The notes beneath the pieces were generated by a model. The model searched no databases. It worked only from the letters and a program-made list of their open reading frames with translations, and was not told where the DNA came from. The position numbers and the translations under genes are program-made. A DNA stretch of 64,000 bases from Knufia peltigerae (taxonomy: Eukaryota > Ascomycota > Eurotiomycetes > Chaetothyriales > Trichomeriaceae): NCBI GenBank assembly GCA_030247855.1, contig JAPDRN010000098.1:1-64000 (forward strand), read 5' to 3'. Positions 44,714-54,203 of this stretch are shown here, piece by piece; the first letter of the stretch is position 1; each line of letters starts with the position of its first letter.

Positions 44714-45556
44714 ATGGCAACCTCAACAGGAATGTCTTCCTGCTGCCTTTCCGGGTCCGTACATGGCGGCACACCCAGAGGTCGTGAAGACACCGTCGGA
44801 GGACTCGATTGTTACGTCACGGAACCTCCTTCGTCAGACTCAAATACAAAAACAAAAGCGATTATATTCCTCGTCGACATTTTCGGTTGGAAATTCAAAA
44901 ACGTCCGGCTCTTGGCGGACCAGTACGCCGACGCCGGGGGGTTCACATGTTACATCCCTGACGTCCACCAGGGGGACAGTCTGCCGATCGAGTTTCTGCA
45001 GTCGGTCGAACCTCCCCTCAAGAAAAAGGAGGAAGAAGGTATGCTAGACAAGGCCAAAGAGACTGTCGACGTCATGGCCACCCTGGGTCCGTGGCTCGTC
45101 AAGCACCGTGAGAGTGTTTCGGAACCTTTGATTTCCGGGTTCGTCAACACCGTCCGTACGATCCCAGGTACCGAAAAGATCGGAGCCGTCGGGTTCTGTT
45201 GGGGCGGGAGGTACGCCATCCTCCAAGCCCACAAGCGGGCGGCCGGTCAGGTGGGTGGTGTCGACGCCGCTTACGCTTGTCACCCTTCACTCTTGAGTAT
45301 CCCGAGCGACATCGAAGCGGTGGCGGTACCTTTGAGTCTCGCGGTGGGAGAAAAGGACAGTCTTTTGGACCTGAAGTCGGTGGAACAGATACGTGAGACA
45401 CTGAACAAAACCGGAGCGCCGACGGAGGTCAAGGTCTACAAGGACCAAATCCACGGGTTCGCCTTGAGGAGTGATTGGAGTTCCGACGAGGACAAAAAGG
45501 CAATGGACGATGCTGAGAAGCAGGGAATTGAATGGTTCGAGAAGTACCTTTCGTGA
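44714..45556 (+). CDS. Dienelactone hydrolase family protein
   Basis: A 280-residue single-exon alpha/beta hydrolase. The nucleophile motif is AVGFCWGGRYAI with Cys in place of Ser, as in true dienelactone hydrolases. The acid lies in VGEKDSLLDL, and the catalytic His in KDQIHGFALRSDW. The IIFLVDIFGWKFKNVRLLAD block with ADAGGFTCYIPDVHQGD is the family's usual N-terminal region. Members open lactone rings in aromatic-ring degradation, but most fungal paralogues have unknown substrates. It lies 730 bp from the PrpF-like gene on the same strand, which hints at shared catabolic use without proving it. Confidence 0.9.
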   Translation: MATSTGMSSCCLSGSVHGGTPRGREDTVGGLDCYVTEPPSSDSNTKTKAIIFLVDIFGWKFKNVRLLADQYADAGGFTCYIPDVHQGDSLPIEFLQSVEPPLKKKEEEGMLDKAKETVDVMATLGPWLVKHRESVSEPLISGFVNTVRTIPGTEKIGAVGFCWGGRYAILQAHKRAAGQVGGVDAAYACHPSLLSIPSDIEAVAVPLSLAVGEKDSLLDLKSVEQIRETLNKTGAPTEVKVYKDQIHGFALRSDWSSDEDKKAMDDAEKQGIEWFEKYLS

Positions 45557-46728
45557 TTTACCCTATATATGTATAGATATGCACTGCACAGAAAAAGGTC
45601 AGCATTAACACTCAATTTACATGGTCAGGTGGTTATCTTCTGTTGTAACAAATCCATTTTGTACAACACCTCGTAACTTGGTCACCTTGATGTCAAGTGC
45701 TCATAGATGTCTGTGACGTTGGCATTGTCCATAGATAAAAGTACGAGCGACATCAGATCATGCTTTCATACACCCTTTGCGACGAAAAGCCGAACAAATC
45801 TGTTGATGACCACCAACCACCACTACTAAGCTGATTCCCGAAGGGGGGGAAACAGGGATTGGCCGATCAGACCACTCAAAACCTACATAGCCAAGGAAAG
45901 ATTACAAGTCCCGGACTGATCGCAAAGACATTTTTATTTGTATTTGCATTTCTATTTACGTAGAACTCCTACATTGGCTCAAAGATAAAGAAAGTCCCCT
46001 TGTCGAGTTGTGGTGGGCGGTTGTGAATGGTCTCCGGTATCTGGCCCCCAGCCCAGACTGCTCACTCACAAAATCCCGTGGGGAAGAATTGATTGTAGCT
46101 TAGCCGAGTTTAACAGGCATTAAGCATCCAACTTTAACTTGTAGCCAAGTACTGATAAGCTTCTTCCCCAGGATTGGCCCATGGTCCACACTCCCCAGGA
46201 CGCATTCGTATACATGCCTCGAGAGGCTTTCTGCTAACTCACCCCTTCAGCTTCTTCATGTGTCCAATCACGAGTGCTGATTTTGTCTTCAGCGATAAGG
46301 AACCGACTGGCTTCACCTTACCATTGGAGATGTGTAGGCGAACTCCCATTGCCACGTTCGTGCCTGGATCGATGGAGAACGTGCCATGACCGTGGAGGCC
46401 CTGCTTGACCCGGAGACTCTCTGTGGCAGGCATCGGTCTGGCGAATGAGGACGGGAGATACAGCAAACTGATATCGCTTGAACCCTTGTCAATCTTGCAG
46501 CTCGGGATGGTTGGTAAGGGTCTGTCTCGTCGCTACGCACGGGGAGAGCTCTCACTGCTCTCACTTTTCTTTTTCTGTCGCGTGTGTCGGTCGTTGCGCA
46601 TACATAAGTCCTCCATCCCCCCGTGTCCGTTGGCGGACGCGTCTTTGTGCCCTTGTCGTACTTCAAAACTTCCTCCAAATATACCATTCCACTGTAACGC
46701 GAGTGTCGAGCAACTGGCTGTCTGAAAG
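45557..46728. other. Intergenic upstream of ammonium transporter
   Basis: About 1.2 kb that holds several HGATAR sites (45733-45738, 45983-45988, 46153-46158, 46293-46298). No coding exon is recognised. Confidence 0.6.
46153..46298 (+). promoter_or_regulatory. Two HGATAR (AreA-type GATA) sites before the ammonium transporter
   Basis: TGATAA at 46153-46158 and CGATAA at 46293-46298 match the HGATAR core bound by AreA/NIT2 regulators. They lie 430-580 bp before the transporter ATG. Two more lie further upstream at 45733 and 45983. The hexamer is short, so single matches are common by chance. Confidence 0.4.
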
Positions 46729-48265
46729 ATGCCTGGCAGACCAAACATTCCCGTCCGACGGTGGGATGCGGACACCCTTGTCAAACCTGACTGGCTCGAC
46801 AATGGCGACAATGCCTGGCAGTTGACCGCTGCGACCCTCGTTGGCCTACAGTCGGTACCTGGACTCATGGTCATGTATGCTGGTCTGGTGAAAAAGAAGT
46901 GGGCTATAAATTCTGCCTTTATGGTGCTGTATGCCTTCGCGGCCGTGCTCATCTGCTGGGTGGTGTGGGCATACCGAGCAGCATTTGGCAAGAAGATGCT
47001 GCCTTTTGTTGGTGTTCCTGGACCAGCTGTGGAAATGAACTATGAGTTGAAACAAGCATACCTGCCTGCAGCCGACGTGTACGCAGCATATCCCATGAGT
47101 ACCATGGTGTATTTCCAGTTTGTCTTCGCAGCAATCACGCTGGTTCTCATTGCGGGAGCTGGGCTGGCAAGAATGAATTTCTTGGCCTGGATGGTCTTTG
47201 TGCCTCTTTGGTTGACACTCAGCTATACCGTGGGAGCATTCAGCATCTGGGGAGGTGGATTCCTGTACACCATGGGCTGTTTGGACTACTCTGGTGGATA
47301 TGTCATTCACGTCTCCTCCGGAACGGCAGGGTTTGTGATGGCATACTGGGTCGGACCACGACATCCACGAGATCGCACGGAATTCCATCCAAACAACGTT
47401 CTTCTCGCGTTGGTTGGTGTCGGCCTCCTCTGGCTTGGCTGGAATGGCTTCAACGGTGGTGATCCATACACAGCCTCGCCTGATGCTGGTGCTGCTGTGT
47501 TGAACACCAATGTCTGCACTGCGATGAGCATGTTGACTTGGACCATGATGGATTTGGTATTTTTCAAGAAGCCAGCTGTGATTGGGGCAGTTCAGGGGAT
47601 CATCACTGGTCTTGTAGCCATCACGCCGGCTGCTGGTTACGTTGCCGGCTGGGGTGCCATCATCATTGGAGTATGCTCTGGAAGCATCCCTTGGATTTCA
47701 ATGAACATTCTGGGAAAACAGAGATGGTTCCTCGAGTTTTCTGATGATGTTGTCGGAGATTTCCACACGCATCTTGTTGGCGGTGTTGTAGGAGGATTTT
47801 TGACTGGCCTCTTCGCCACTAGCGAAGGTACAGCAGCTTTCGCTCTGGCTACAACCGGCGGCGCCATTGATGGTAATGGTCGACAGGTCTGGGTACAGAT
47901 TGTTGGATTTCTCTTCATCATCGGGTGGAACATCTTCTGGACAAGTGCAATTTGCTTGTTTATCAAATATGTGCTGCGGATTCCGTTGAGATACAACGAG
48001 GAGCAACTTCTCATCGGAGACGGAGAGGTTCATGGAGAGTTGCCATATGCATTCTTCCATGATGGCCGGCATGAGTACGAGTAAGTGCACAAGTCCTATA
48101 CATCATATACTTGCTAATCAGTGCATTAGTGCCAAATATGGTCAGCCAGACCCGGAGAAAGCTCGAGGGGTTCTGGAAGGGATGGATGCTGGGAGGGATG
48201 GCAGTAGCGAAGAGGGCTCCAGTGGACAAGTGGGAGTCAATAAGAAATCTGACAAGCAAGCATAA
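46729..48265 (+). CDS. Ammonium transporter (MEP/AMT family)
   Basis: A plasma-membrane ammonium permease. Exons 46729-48080 and 48130-48265 (GTAAGT..CATTAG) give 495 residues with about eleven membrane segments. Family marks are MVMYAGLVKKKWAINSAFM at the start, GAFSIWGGGFLYTMGCLDYS with the following VIHVSSGTAGF, WNGFNGGDPY, and VVGDFHTHLVGGVVGG. The His pair of the conducting pore is the one in YVIHVSSG and DFHTHLVGG. The second exon encodes a charged cytosolic tail, EGMDAGRDGSSEE onward, that may be a regulation site. The start has an A at -3. Upstream GATA sites suggest induction on nitrogen limitation. Confidence 0.95.
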
Positions 48266-48916
48266 GCAGCTGTATCTCTGGATGAACCATTGGATGGTGT
48301 TGAGGATTTGAAGTCACGGCATAATGGAAGAACGGCTGCTTTGGAGAGGTTTGTTGAACGAGATGGGACAGTTAATTTTTCTTAGAGTAGAGATTGAATA
48401 GGCTTACTCAGTCGGTTCATTCGAACTCATATAAGGAAGTAATCGAAACCTAGTACACGCCTTTGAGGTTTATCGAAATTTAGCAAACATCGAGTGAAAC
48501 AGAGGCAGATTATGAGGCTGAGGCTGAGAGACGGTGATGTCAAGAGCTCCCAAATGTTCCACGGTCTGACAAAATATCTGGCAAGCATCCCCTGCGCAAG
48601 ACACAAGATACGCCTCAGGAATAAAGTATTGTCAGACCAAGCTAATTCCACGCGAGGCAACAATCCATTCCCAAACGCGTTTGTTACTTCTTTTCGCTGC
48701 CAACGACCTCATACTTTGTCCCTTTCTCATCCCTCTAAAAGGGCTTTGCGGCAATCACCAAGCAAATAGTCACTTCTTTCGTTCTCCTGTTCATGGTCAC
48801 TTCTTTTCTACCTCAAGTTGCTTCCTTCCGCCCGACCCTCGCTGTGTTCCAATTGTAGTATCTCATCAACAAACATCACCCAAACTTCGGCGTTTGACAT
48901 ACTATTATTGCCCAGC
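48266..48916. other. Intergenic
   Basis: Between two plus-strand genes. CT-rich segments near 48720-48800 resemble promoter tracts of the zinc-finger gene. Nothing else is seen. Confidence 0.6.
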
Positions 48917-49920
48917 ATGTCGAACGCGGTTTATCGCTTCGGTGAGTGTGTTCTACGATGCCATTTGCCTCGCCTGTTGTACGAGACGTGCTACATCATG
49001 CACGGGTTCATATGACTCACTGATGAGGCCAATATCTCAAGAGATATCAGGACAAAGCTAATTTATCATAGAAATGTCCCCGAACAATCGTGCAGGCTGC
49101 CAGAACTCCAAATGCAAACATGAAGGTGTGAAAATTATGAAAGGTGAATTTCGTTTCGGTACTCAAGTATTCATCCAAGAGCACTACAGCTGGCAGTGGA
49201 AGCATTGGTAAGGACATCGCAATCTCTCCCCTTGATTCCACCGCTCATAATGGTCAGGGGATGTGTCACACCAGTACAGATTGCAAACCTACAATCTCAA
49301 GTTGGCCCATTGGAAGATTTGGATCTGGACAGTGACCTTCCCTCGATTCTTGACGGCTATGATGAACTGAGCGTGGAAGCTCAAGAGAAGGTCAAGGAGG
49401 CGTTGGTTCATGGTCACGTTGCGGATGAAGACTGGAAAGGAGTAAGCAAGGTTTCCGCCTGCGTCTGTGTCTGTCGACTTTGGTGCTGACTTGAAACAAC
49501 TAGGAGCCTGAGCTGAATCGTCCCGGAATGAAAGGCATCAACAAGCGTACCCCCAAGAAGAAGAAGGCACCAGATGCAGACGCAGACGGTGAGGCGGGAG
49601 CTCCTGGAGACGATCAATCACCAACAAAGCCCAAAGCCAAGAAGGGTAGGCCGAAGAAGGTCAAGGCTGAAGCGGCCGAAGACGACGAAGAGGTTCCGGC
49701 TCCGAAAAAGACACGTGGCCGCAAACGCAAGGCATCTGCTGAAGACGAGTTGGATGAGCCTGTTGAGAAACCGAAGAAATCTCGTGCCAAAAAGGTCAAG
49801 GCCGAAGAAGAAGAAGAAGGGGACGACATGGATGATCTGGAGCCCGAAGAAGAGGACGCAGACGACGTACCAGAGCCGCCAAAGAAGAAGAGGGGAAGAC
49901 CTGGCCGTACCAGGAAATGA
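48917..49920 (+). CDS. PARP-type zinc finger protein with AT-hook-like tail
   Basis: Four exons (48917-48941, 49072-49207, 49258-49441, 49504-49920) give 253 residues. The N-terminal 90 residues form a PARP-type zinc finger: SPNNRAGCQNSKCKHEGVKI, GEFRFGTQVFIQEHYSWQWK, then HWGCVTPVQIANL. The Cys and His ligands needed for zinc are present. This finger senses DNA strand breaks in PARP1 and DNA ligase III. No PARP catalytic or BRCT domain follows. Instead the remaining 150 residues are Lys/Glu/Asp/Pro-rich with several AT-hook-like cores (KKGRPKK, TRGRKRK, KKRGRPGR). A nuclear DNA-binding role, perhaps in damage response or chromatin, is inferred. The first exon encodes only eight residues and part of a ninth, so its model needs care. 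Confidence 0.85.
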
Positions 49921-50549
49921 TTTTGTCAACCAAAGTTGTTGTGTACGCCGATTTCTACTACTACCTACCTAGGTATGTCTGCAGTGTCGAAGGTGGCAGG
50001 GGTTTGTGACGAGCTAGCTACAAAGGTGCTCCGTGAGATGCAAGCTGGCCCCCATCAGACTGATAAGAAGCCAAAATTCAGTGGACTGAGAGAGTGTGAC
50101 TTTATAGGCTTGAGATTCCCTGTACTATTAGTGTTTTCTACGTGCGTGGTGCCTCTTCATAGAAGTGGTCGAGGCGACTCATACTTTCTACTGCCATCAA
50201 AAGGTACATGGCGCCACGCAAATGAAAAAGCAGTTGTGCAAGAACAGTATCTTGGTACATCCAGTCCGGGCTTTGTTTACTAATTTCGTTTCCCATTTCA
50301 GGTCCTGGAAATGAGCCATCGGGAAGTGAAACTGTTGACAGAATCAAGTGTTTTCCAAATCCGTGCCAGCTTTTGACACAATGCGTTTCTTTCATCTACT
50401 ACTCCACAACGCAGCCCGCGGTCGCGCTTTTGCTTGGGGAAGCTTCTATCTAGGTAATTAGGATATACAGACGATTTGCTCTCTTTACTCCGTACAAGGG
50501 TGTCTCCGTGATCGCGCAACGCCACACGCTCTGTTAAAATCGGGACTTC
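49921..50549. other. Intergenic between convergent genes
   Basis: This is the 3' flank of the zinc-finger gene and of the NAPE-PLD-like gene. No feature is recognised. Confidence 0.6.
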
Positions 50550-51860
50550 TCAAAACTCTCGGCTCTCGCCAATGTCACAGATGTCGAAAACACCAGTCTC
50601 AGGGATCGAGTGGTGGGCGAGGGCCTTTTTGAGCAGCTCTGGCGGCTCGAGGACATCCTCCTCCGTCAGGACCCAGGTTCCCCAGTGGATGCCCATGGCC
50701 CGTTTACATTTGGTGTCCCTGAAGATCTCGACGGCGTCCCTGGGGTCGGCGTGCATGGGGCTCATGATCCACCGGGGCATGTAGGCGCCGATGGGGATGA
50801 GGCCGAGGTCGAACGGCCCCTTGAGGTCCCCTATGTCTTTGAAAGCTGGACAGTGGGGGAGATTGGCGTATTCTTCGGCCCAGTCGTCTTTACCCTCACT
50901 TTCTTTGGGGACGGACCGGTACCCCGTATCGCCGCCAAAGTAGACGCTCCTCCCGCCCGAACTGACGGACCACGACGACCAGAGGGTCGCGGCGCGGTCG
51001 TGGATACTCCGTGACGAGATGTGTTGGCACGGTAGACATGATATTCTGCTGGTGATCGCGTCTGCGGCGGGTTTCGCAGACGGCGTGTCGGCGGAGGAGA
51101 CGCTTGCTTTGTCGCTCTTTGCTGCCGAGGAAGACGGTGTCAGCGTAAAGTCCACCTCTTCCCACCAGTCGAGTTCGTGGCATTGTTTCTTGATCCCGCA
51201 TGCCTCGAACCACTTTTTGTTTCCCAGAGGCACAAAGAACTGACATTCCGGGTGTAGTTTGTGGATTTCCATGATGGTCGGGTGTGAGAGGTGGTCGTAG
51301 TGGTTGTGAGAGATGACGACGGCGTCGATCGTGGGTATGTCACGGATCTGGCAGGGCATCTCGGTGTACCGCTTGGGGCCTAGCCATGAGAAGGGACTGC
51401 AGCGGTCTGTGAAGACGGGGTCGAAGAGCACACGCAGGCCCGAGGGGAATTCCACGTAGTAGCATGCGTGGCCCAGCCAGGTTGCGCGCAGTGAAGTACT
51501 TGAAGTGCGAGAGGGTAGGAATGTTGGAGCGTGGACGGGGACAGTTGGAGGGGTGGTGTTTGGTTTATTTGCGCGGCCTGAGAACCGTCGCATGAGCATG
51601 CCACCGATGATCGCCGGCGCAGAGTGCATGTTCCATGAGGGCCACGGGTTGTCGAAGCCTCCCGACTTGACGTGCCAGCCTTTGGCCTTTGTGACGTCGT
51701 CGTCGGGACGGGCGGCGGCGATTGAAGGGACGGCTACGGTCGCGGCATACACCAGCGCTGATGTCGATGATGAGTAGGCCATTCTCGAGGAATTCAGTGG
51801 CGGAGGAGCAGTAGCAGTGGACGCTCTCTTGCTGAAGAAATGTCGAAGAAAGGAACGCAT
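50550..51860 (-). CDS. NAPE-hydrolysing phospholipase D-like metallohydrolase (metallo-beta-lactamase fold)
   Basis: A 436-residue single-exon protein from ATG 51860. The frame is open 18 codons further upstream but lacks an ATG there. The metallo-beta-lactamase core is recognised by WLGHACYYVEFPSGLRVLFD, the zinc-binding HNHYDH motif and the later YFGGDTGYRSV and GIHWGTWVLTEEDV blocks. The family includes mammalian NAPE-PLD and yeast FMP30, a mitochondrial enzyme of N-acylethanolamine metabolism. The N terminus (MRSFLRHFFSKRASTATAPP) is basic and hydroxylated like a mitochondrial presequence, which agrees with FMP30. A low-complexity Ser/Ala insert (about 245-268) sits inside the catalytic domain. 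Confidence 0.88.
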   Translation of the reverse strand: MRSFLRHFFSKRASTATAPPPLNSSRMAYSSSTSALVYAATVAVPSIAAARPDDDVTKAKGWHVKSGGFDNPWPSWNMHSAPAIIGGMLMRRFSGRANKPNTTPPTVPVHAPTFLPSRTSSTSLRATWLGHACYYVEFPSGLRVLFDPVFTDRCSPFSWLGPKRYTEMPCQIRDIPTIDAVVISHNHYDHLSHPTIMEIHKLHPECQFFVPLGNKKWFEACGIKKQCHELDWWEEVDFTLTPSSSAAKSDKASVSSADTPSAKPAADAITSRISCLPCQHISSRSIHDRAATLWSSWSVSSGGRSVYFGGDTGYRSVPKESEGKDDWAEEYANLPHCPAFKDIGDLKGPFDLGLIPIGAYMPRWIMSPMHADPRDAVEIFRDTKCKRAMGIHWGTWVLTEEDVLEPPELLKKALAHHSIPETGVFDICDIGESREF

Positions 51861-52275
51861 GGAGAGAAGAGGCGGAGGGAGGGACACGAGGACGATGTAG
51901 TAGTCCCGTGCCAATAGGTATGGATGGGAGAGAGTCTGGGCTCGCTTATTGCCAGAATTCCTGGCGCCTACTCCGTAGAATGGGAATACAATAGGAAAAC
52001 ACCCTACTCCGAACCAGGTAGTCGACTAATTATACAAGAGGCCCAGGGTATCTGTGTAGGTAGTATGCGAATGGCACTCGGGGTTGTCAGCGTCAGCATT
52101 TTTGTTGTTGGAGCGACGCGATGGTCCGTTATCTCCGAGATGATCAGCGAGTTTTGCGGATGAAAAATGTCCCGCAGGACTTTCAATACGGATTACTCTC
52201 AAATGAAATCATTCAAATCTTGTCCTTGACCCCGACCGCGCTTCGGATGTTCAACTGGACGGAGACATTCTGGTG
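51861..52275. other. Divergent promoter between NAPE-PLD-like and BCS1-like genes
   Basis: A 415-bp region between two genes, each of which may encode a mitochondrial protein. No specific element is recognised. Confidence 0.6.
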
Positions 52276-53841
52276 ATGCAGGGCGATAATGGAGTGGTCA
52301 ACCTCGCCGCGGATCAATCATCTCTGAATGCCCATGATGTTAATGCGCAGAAAGCTGATCTCGTCCGCCAACTCGCGGGCGCTGGATCCAGCAGCAATGA
52401 GGGTGGGCTGATTGCGCAGTTGTCCAATAATGCTTTGTTTACGGGCGTATGTATGGCTTTTTGAGACTCCTTTACGCTGGTTCTAAGACCTCACTAGGGA
52501 TTTGCGCTCGCCGGACTCGGTGCGCTCGCAGCAACAGCCCGTAGAGGGTTCAAGCAAGGAGCTCACCTCGTGCGACGACGCCTCCTGGTCGATGTCGAGA
52601 TCAATGTTCGAGACGACTCCTACCCCTGGTTTCTAGACTGGATGACACATCATGAGCAAGGAAGGTTGGCAGCGAAAGAGTCTGGCGGCAAGAAAGGCAT
52701 CTTCGAATCCATCCTCAGCCGGATAACACCGGGCATACACCATCTGTCTATCAAGACAGAAAAGCAAGAGTTGCCTAATGGTGCCCTCCACACGAATTTC
52801 TACCTCATTCCGGGTCCTGGTCGACACGTTCTCCGATACAGAAGTGCTTGGATATGGGTCAACAGACAAAGAGAAGCGAAGCAAGTCTCGATGGATGGGA
52901 AACCGTGGGAGACGGTGACATTGACGACCTTGTATGCACACCGACACGTCTTCGAGTCGATGTTCAAAGAGGCCGCCGATCTTGCGACACAGGCCGTTGA
53001 GGGCAAGACGGTCATATACACTGCATGGGGTACGAGATGGGATAAGTTTGGCCATCCTCGCAGCAAGAGACCTCTTGAATCTGTGATCTTAGACGAGGGA
53101 GTCAAGGAAAGAATTGTGGAGGATGTACAAGACTTCCTCTCCTCTGCAAAATGGTACTACGAACGAGGAATCCCCTATCGGCGAGGCTATCTCCTCTATG
53201 GCCCTCCAGGAACCGGCAAATCTTCCTTCATCCAAGCGTTGGCAGGGCATCTAAACTACGACATTGCCATGCTGAATCTGAGCGAACGTGGTCTCACTGA
53301 TGATCGACTCAATCATCTACTGACCGTGATACCTCAAAGGACTCTGGTTTTGCTTGAAGATGTGGATGCGGCGTTTTCAAATCGCCGACAGGTCGAAACA
53401 GATGGCTATGCAGGTGCGAATGTCACCTTTTCCGGGCTTCTCAATGCTTTAGATGGTGTCGCAAGCGCAGAAGAGCGCATCATCTTCCTCACGACCAATC
53501 ATGTGGATCGACTTGATGAAGCCCTGGTTCGACCCGGACGAGTGGATCTGACTGTTCGTCTCGGTGAGGCTACGACGTACCAAATTTCTCAGCTGTGGGA
53601 GCGCTTCTATGGTGAGGCCGACCCAGAAGGGAAATTGAAGCAGGAGTTCTTGAAACGCTTGCTTGACATCGGGGCTTTACCAGACGCCGAAGCCCGAGTC
53701 AGTCGAGTTAGCATGGCTGCATTGCAAGGATTATTTTTGTATAACAAGGGCGATGCTTCAGGTGCAGTCGAGATGGCGTGGCAATTGGCACCAGGAGAAT
53801 TGCCCACTGTACTACCAAAGTCCACGACACACGGATCCTGA
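52276..53841 (+). CDS. BCS1-like AAA ATPase (mitochondrial chaperone family)
   Basis: Exons 52276-52446 and 52498-53841 (GTATGT..CACTAG) give 504 residues. The N-terminal part has a single hydrophobic segment (FALAGLGALAATARR) that matches the membrane anchor of BCS1, followed by the BCS1-specific domain (YPWFLDWM) and the AAA domain. Walker A is YGPPGTGKSS and Walker B is LVLLEDVDAAF. The sensor and second region of homology include TTNHVDRLDEALVRPGRVD. Yeast Bcs1 translocates the folded Rieske Fe-S protein across the inner membrane to mature complex III. Filamentous fungi have several BCS1-like paralogues, so this one need not be the complex III factor. Length and domain order fit the family. 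Confidence 0.92.
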
Positions 53842-54203
53842 AGCTATCTGATGATTGCTGGATGAATATGGACCATGATACCCCCTCCGAATATGTATGT
53901 AGTTATTGTCATGTAGATGTAGAGTGTACAATATTTCAGATTTGCCCATCTGCATCGTACACAACCACATTATCGACTATTTGTGGTGTGAGTTTCCTCT
54001 TGTCCGGAATTGGGGCCAATATCAATGCCACGATTCATTGCGTGGCCAGGATTGTCATTTGACAGTGGACATGACTGCCTCAGAGCAACGGGACATTCAT
54101 CATCCGATCTTCACTCTTTCAGCGTCGATATTGCCCAAGTAAGACAAATTGAGAGTAAGATGGACTAGACATTATCGACACCCTTGCGCCACGATCTCTC
54201 GCA
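53842..54203. other. Intergenic
   Basis: Between two plus-strand genes, carrying the promoter of the NACHT protein. No feature is recognised. Confidence 0.6.
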
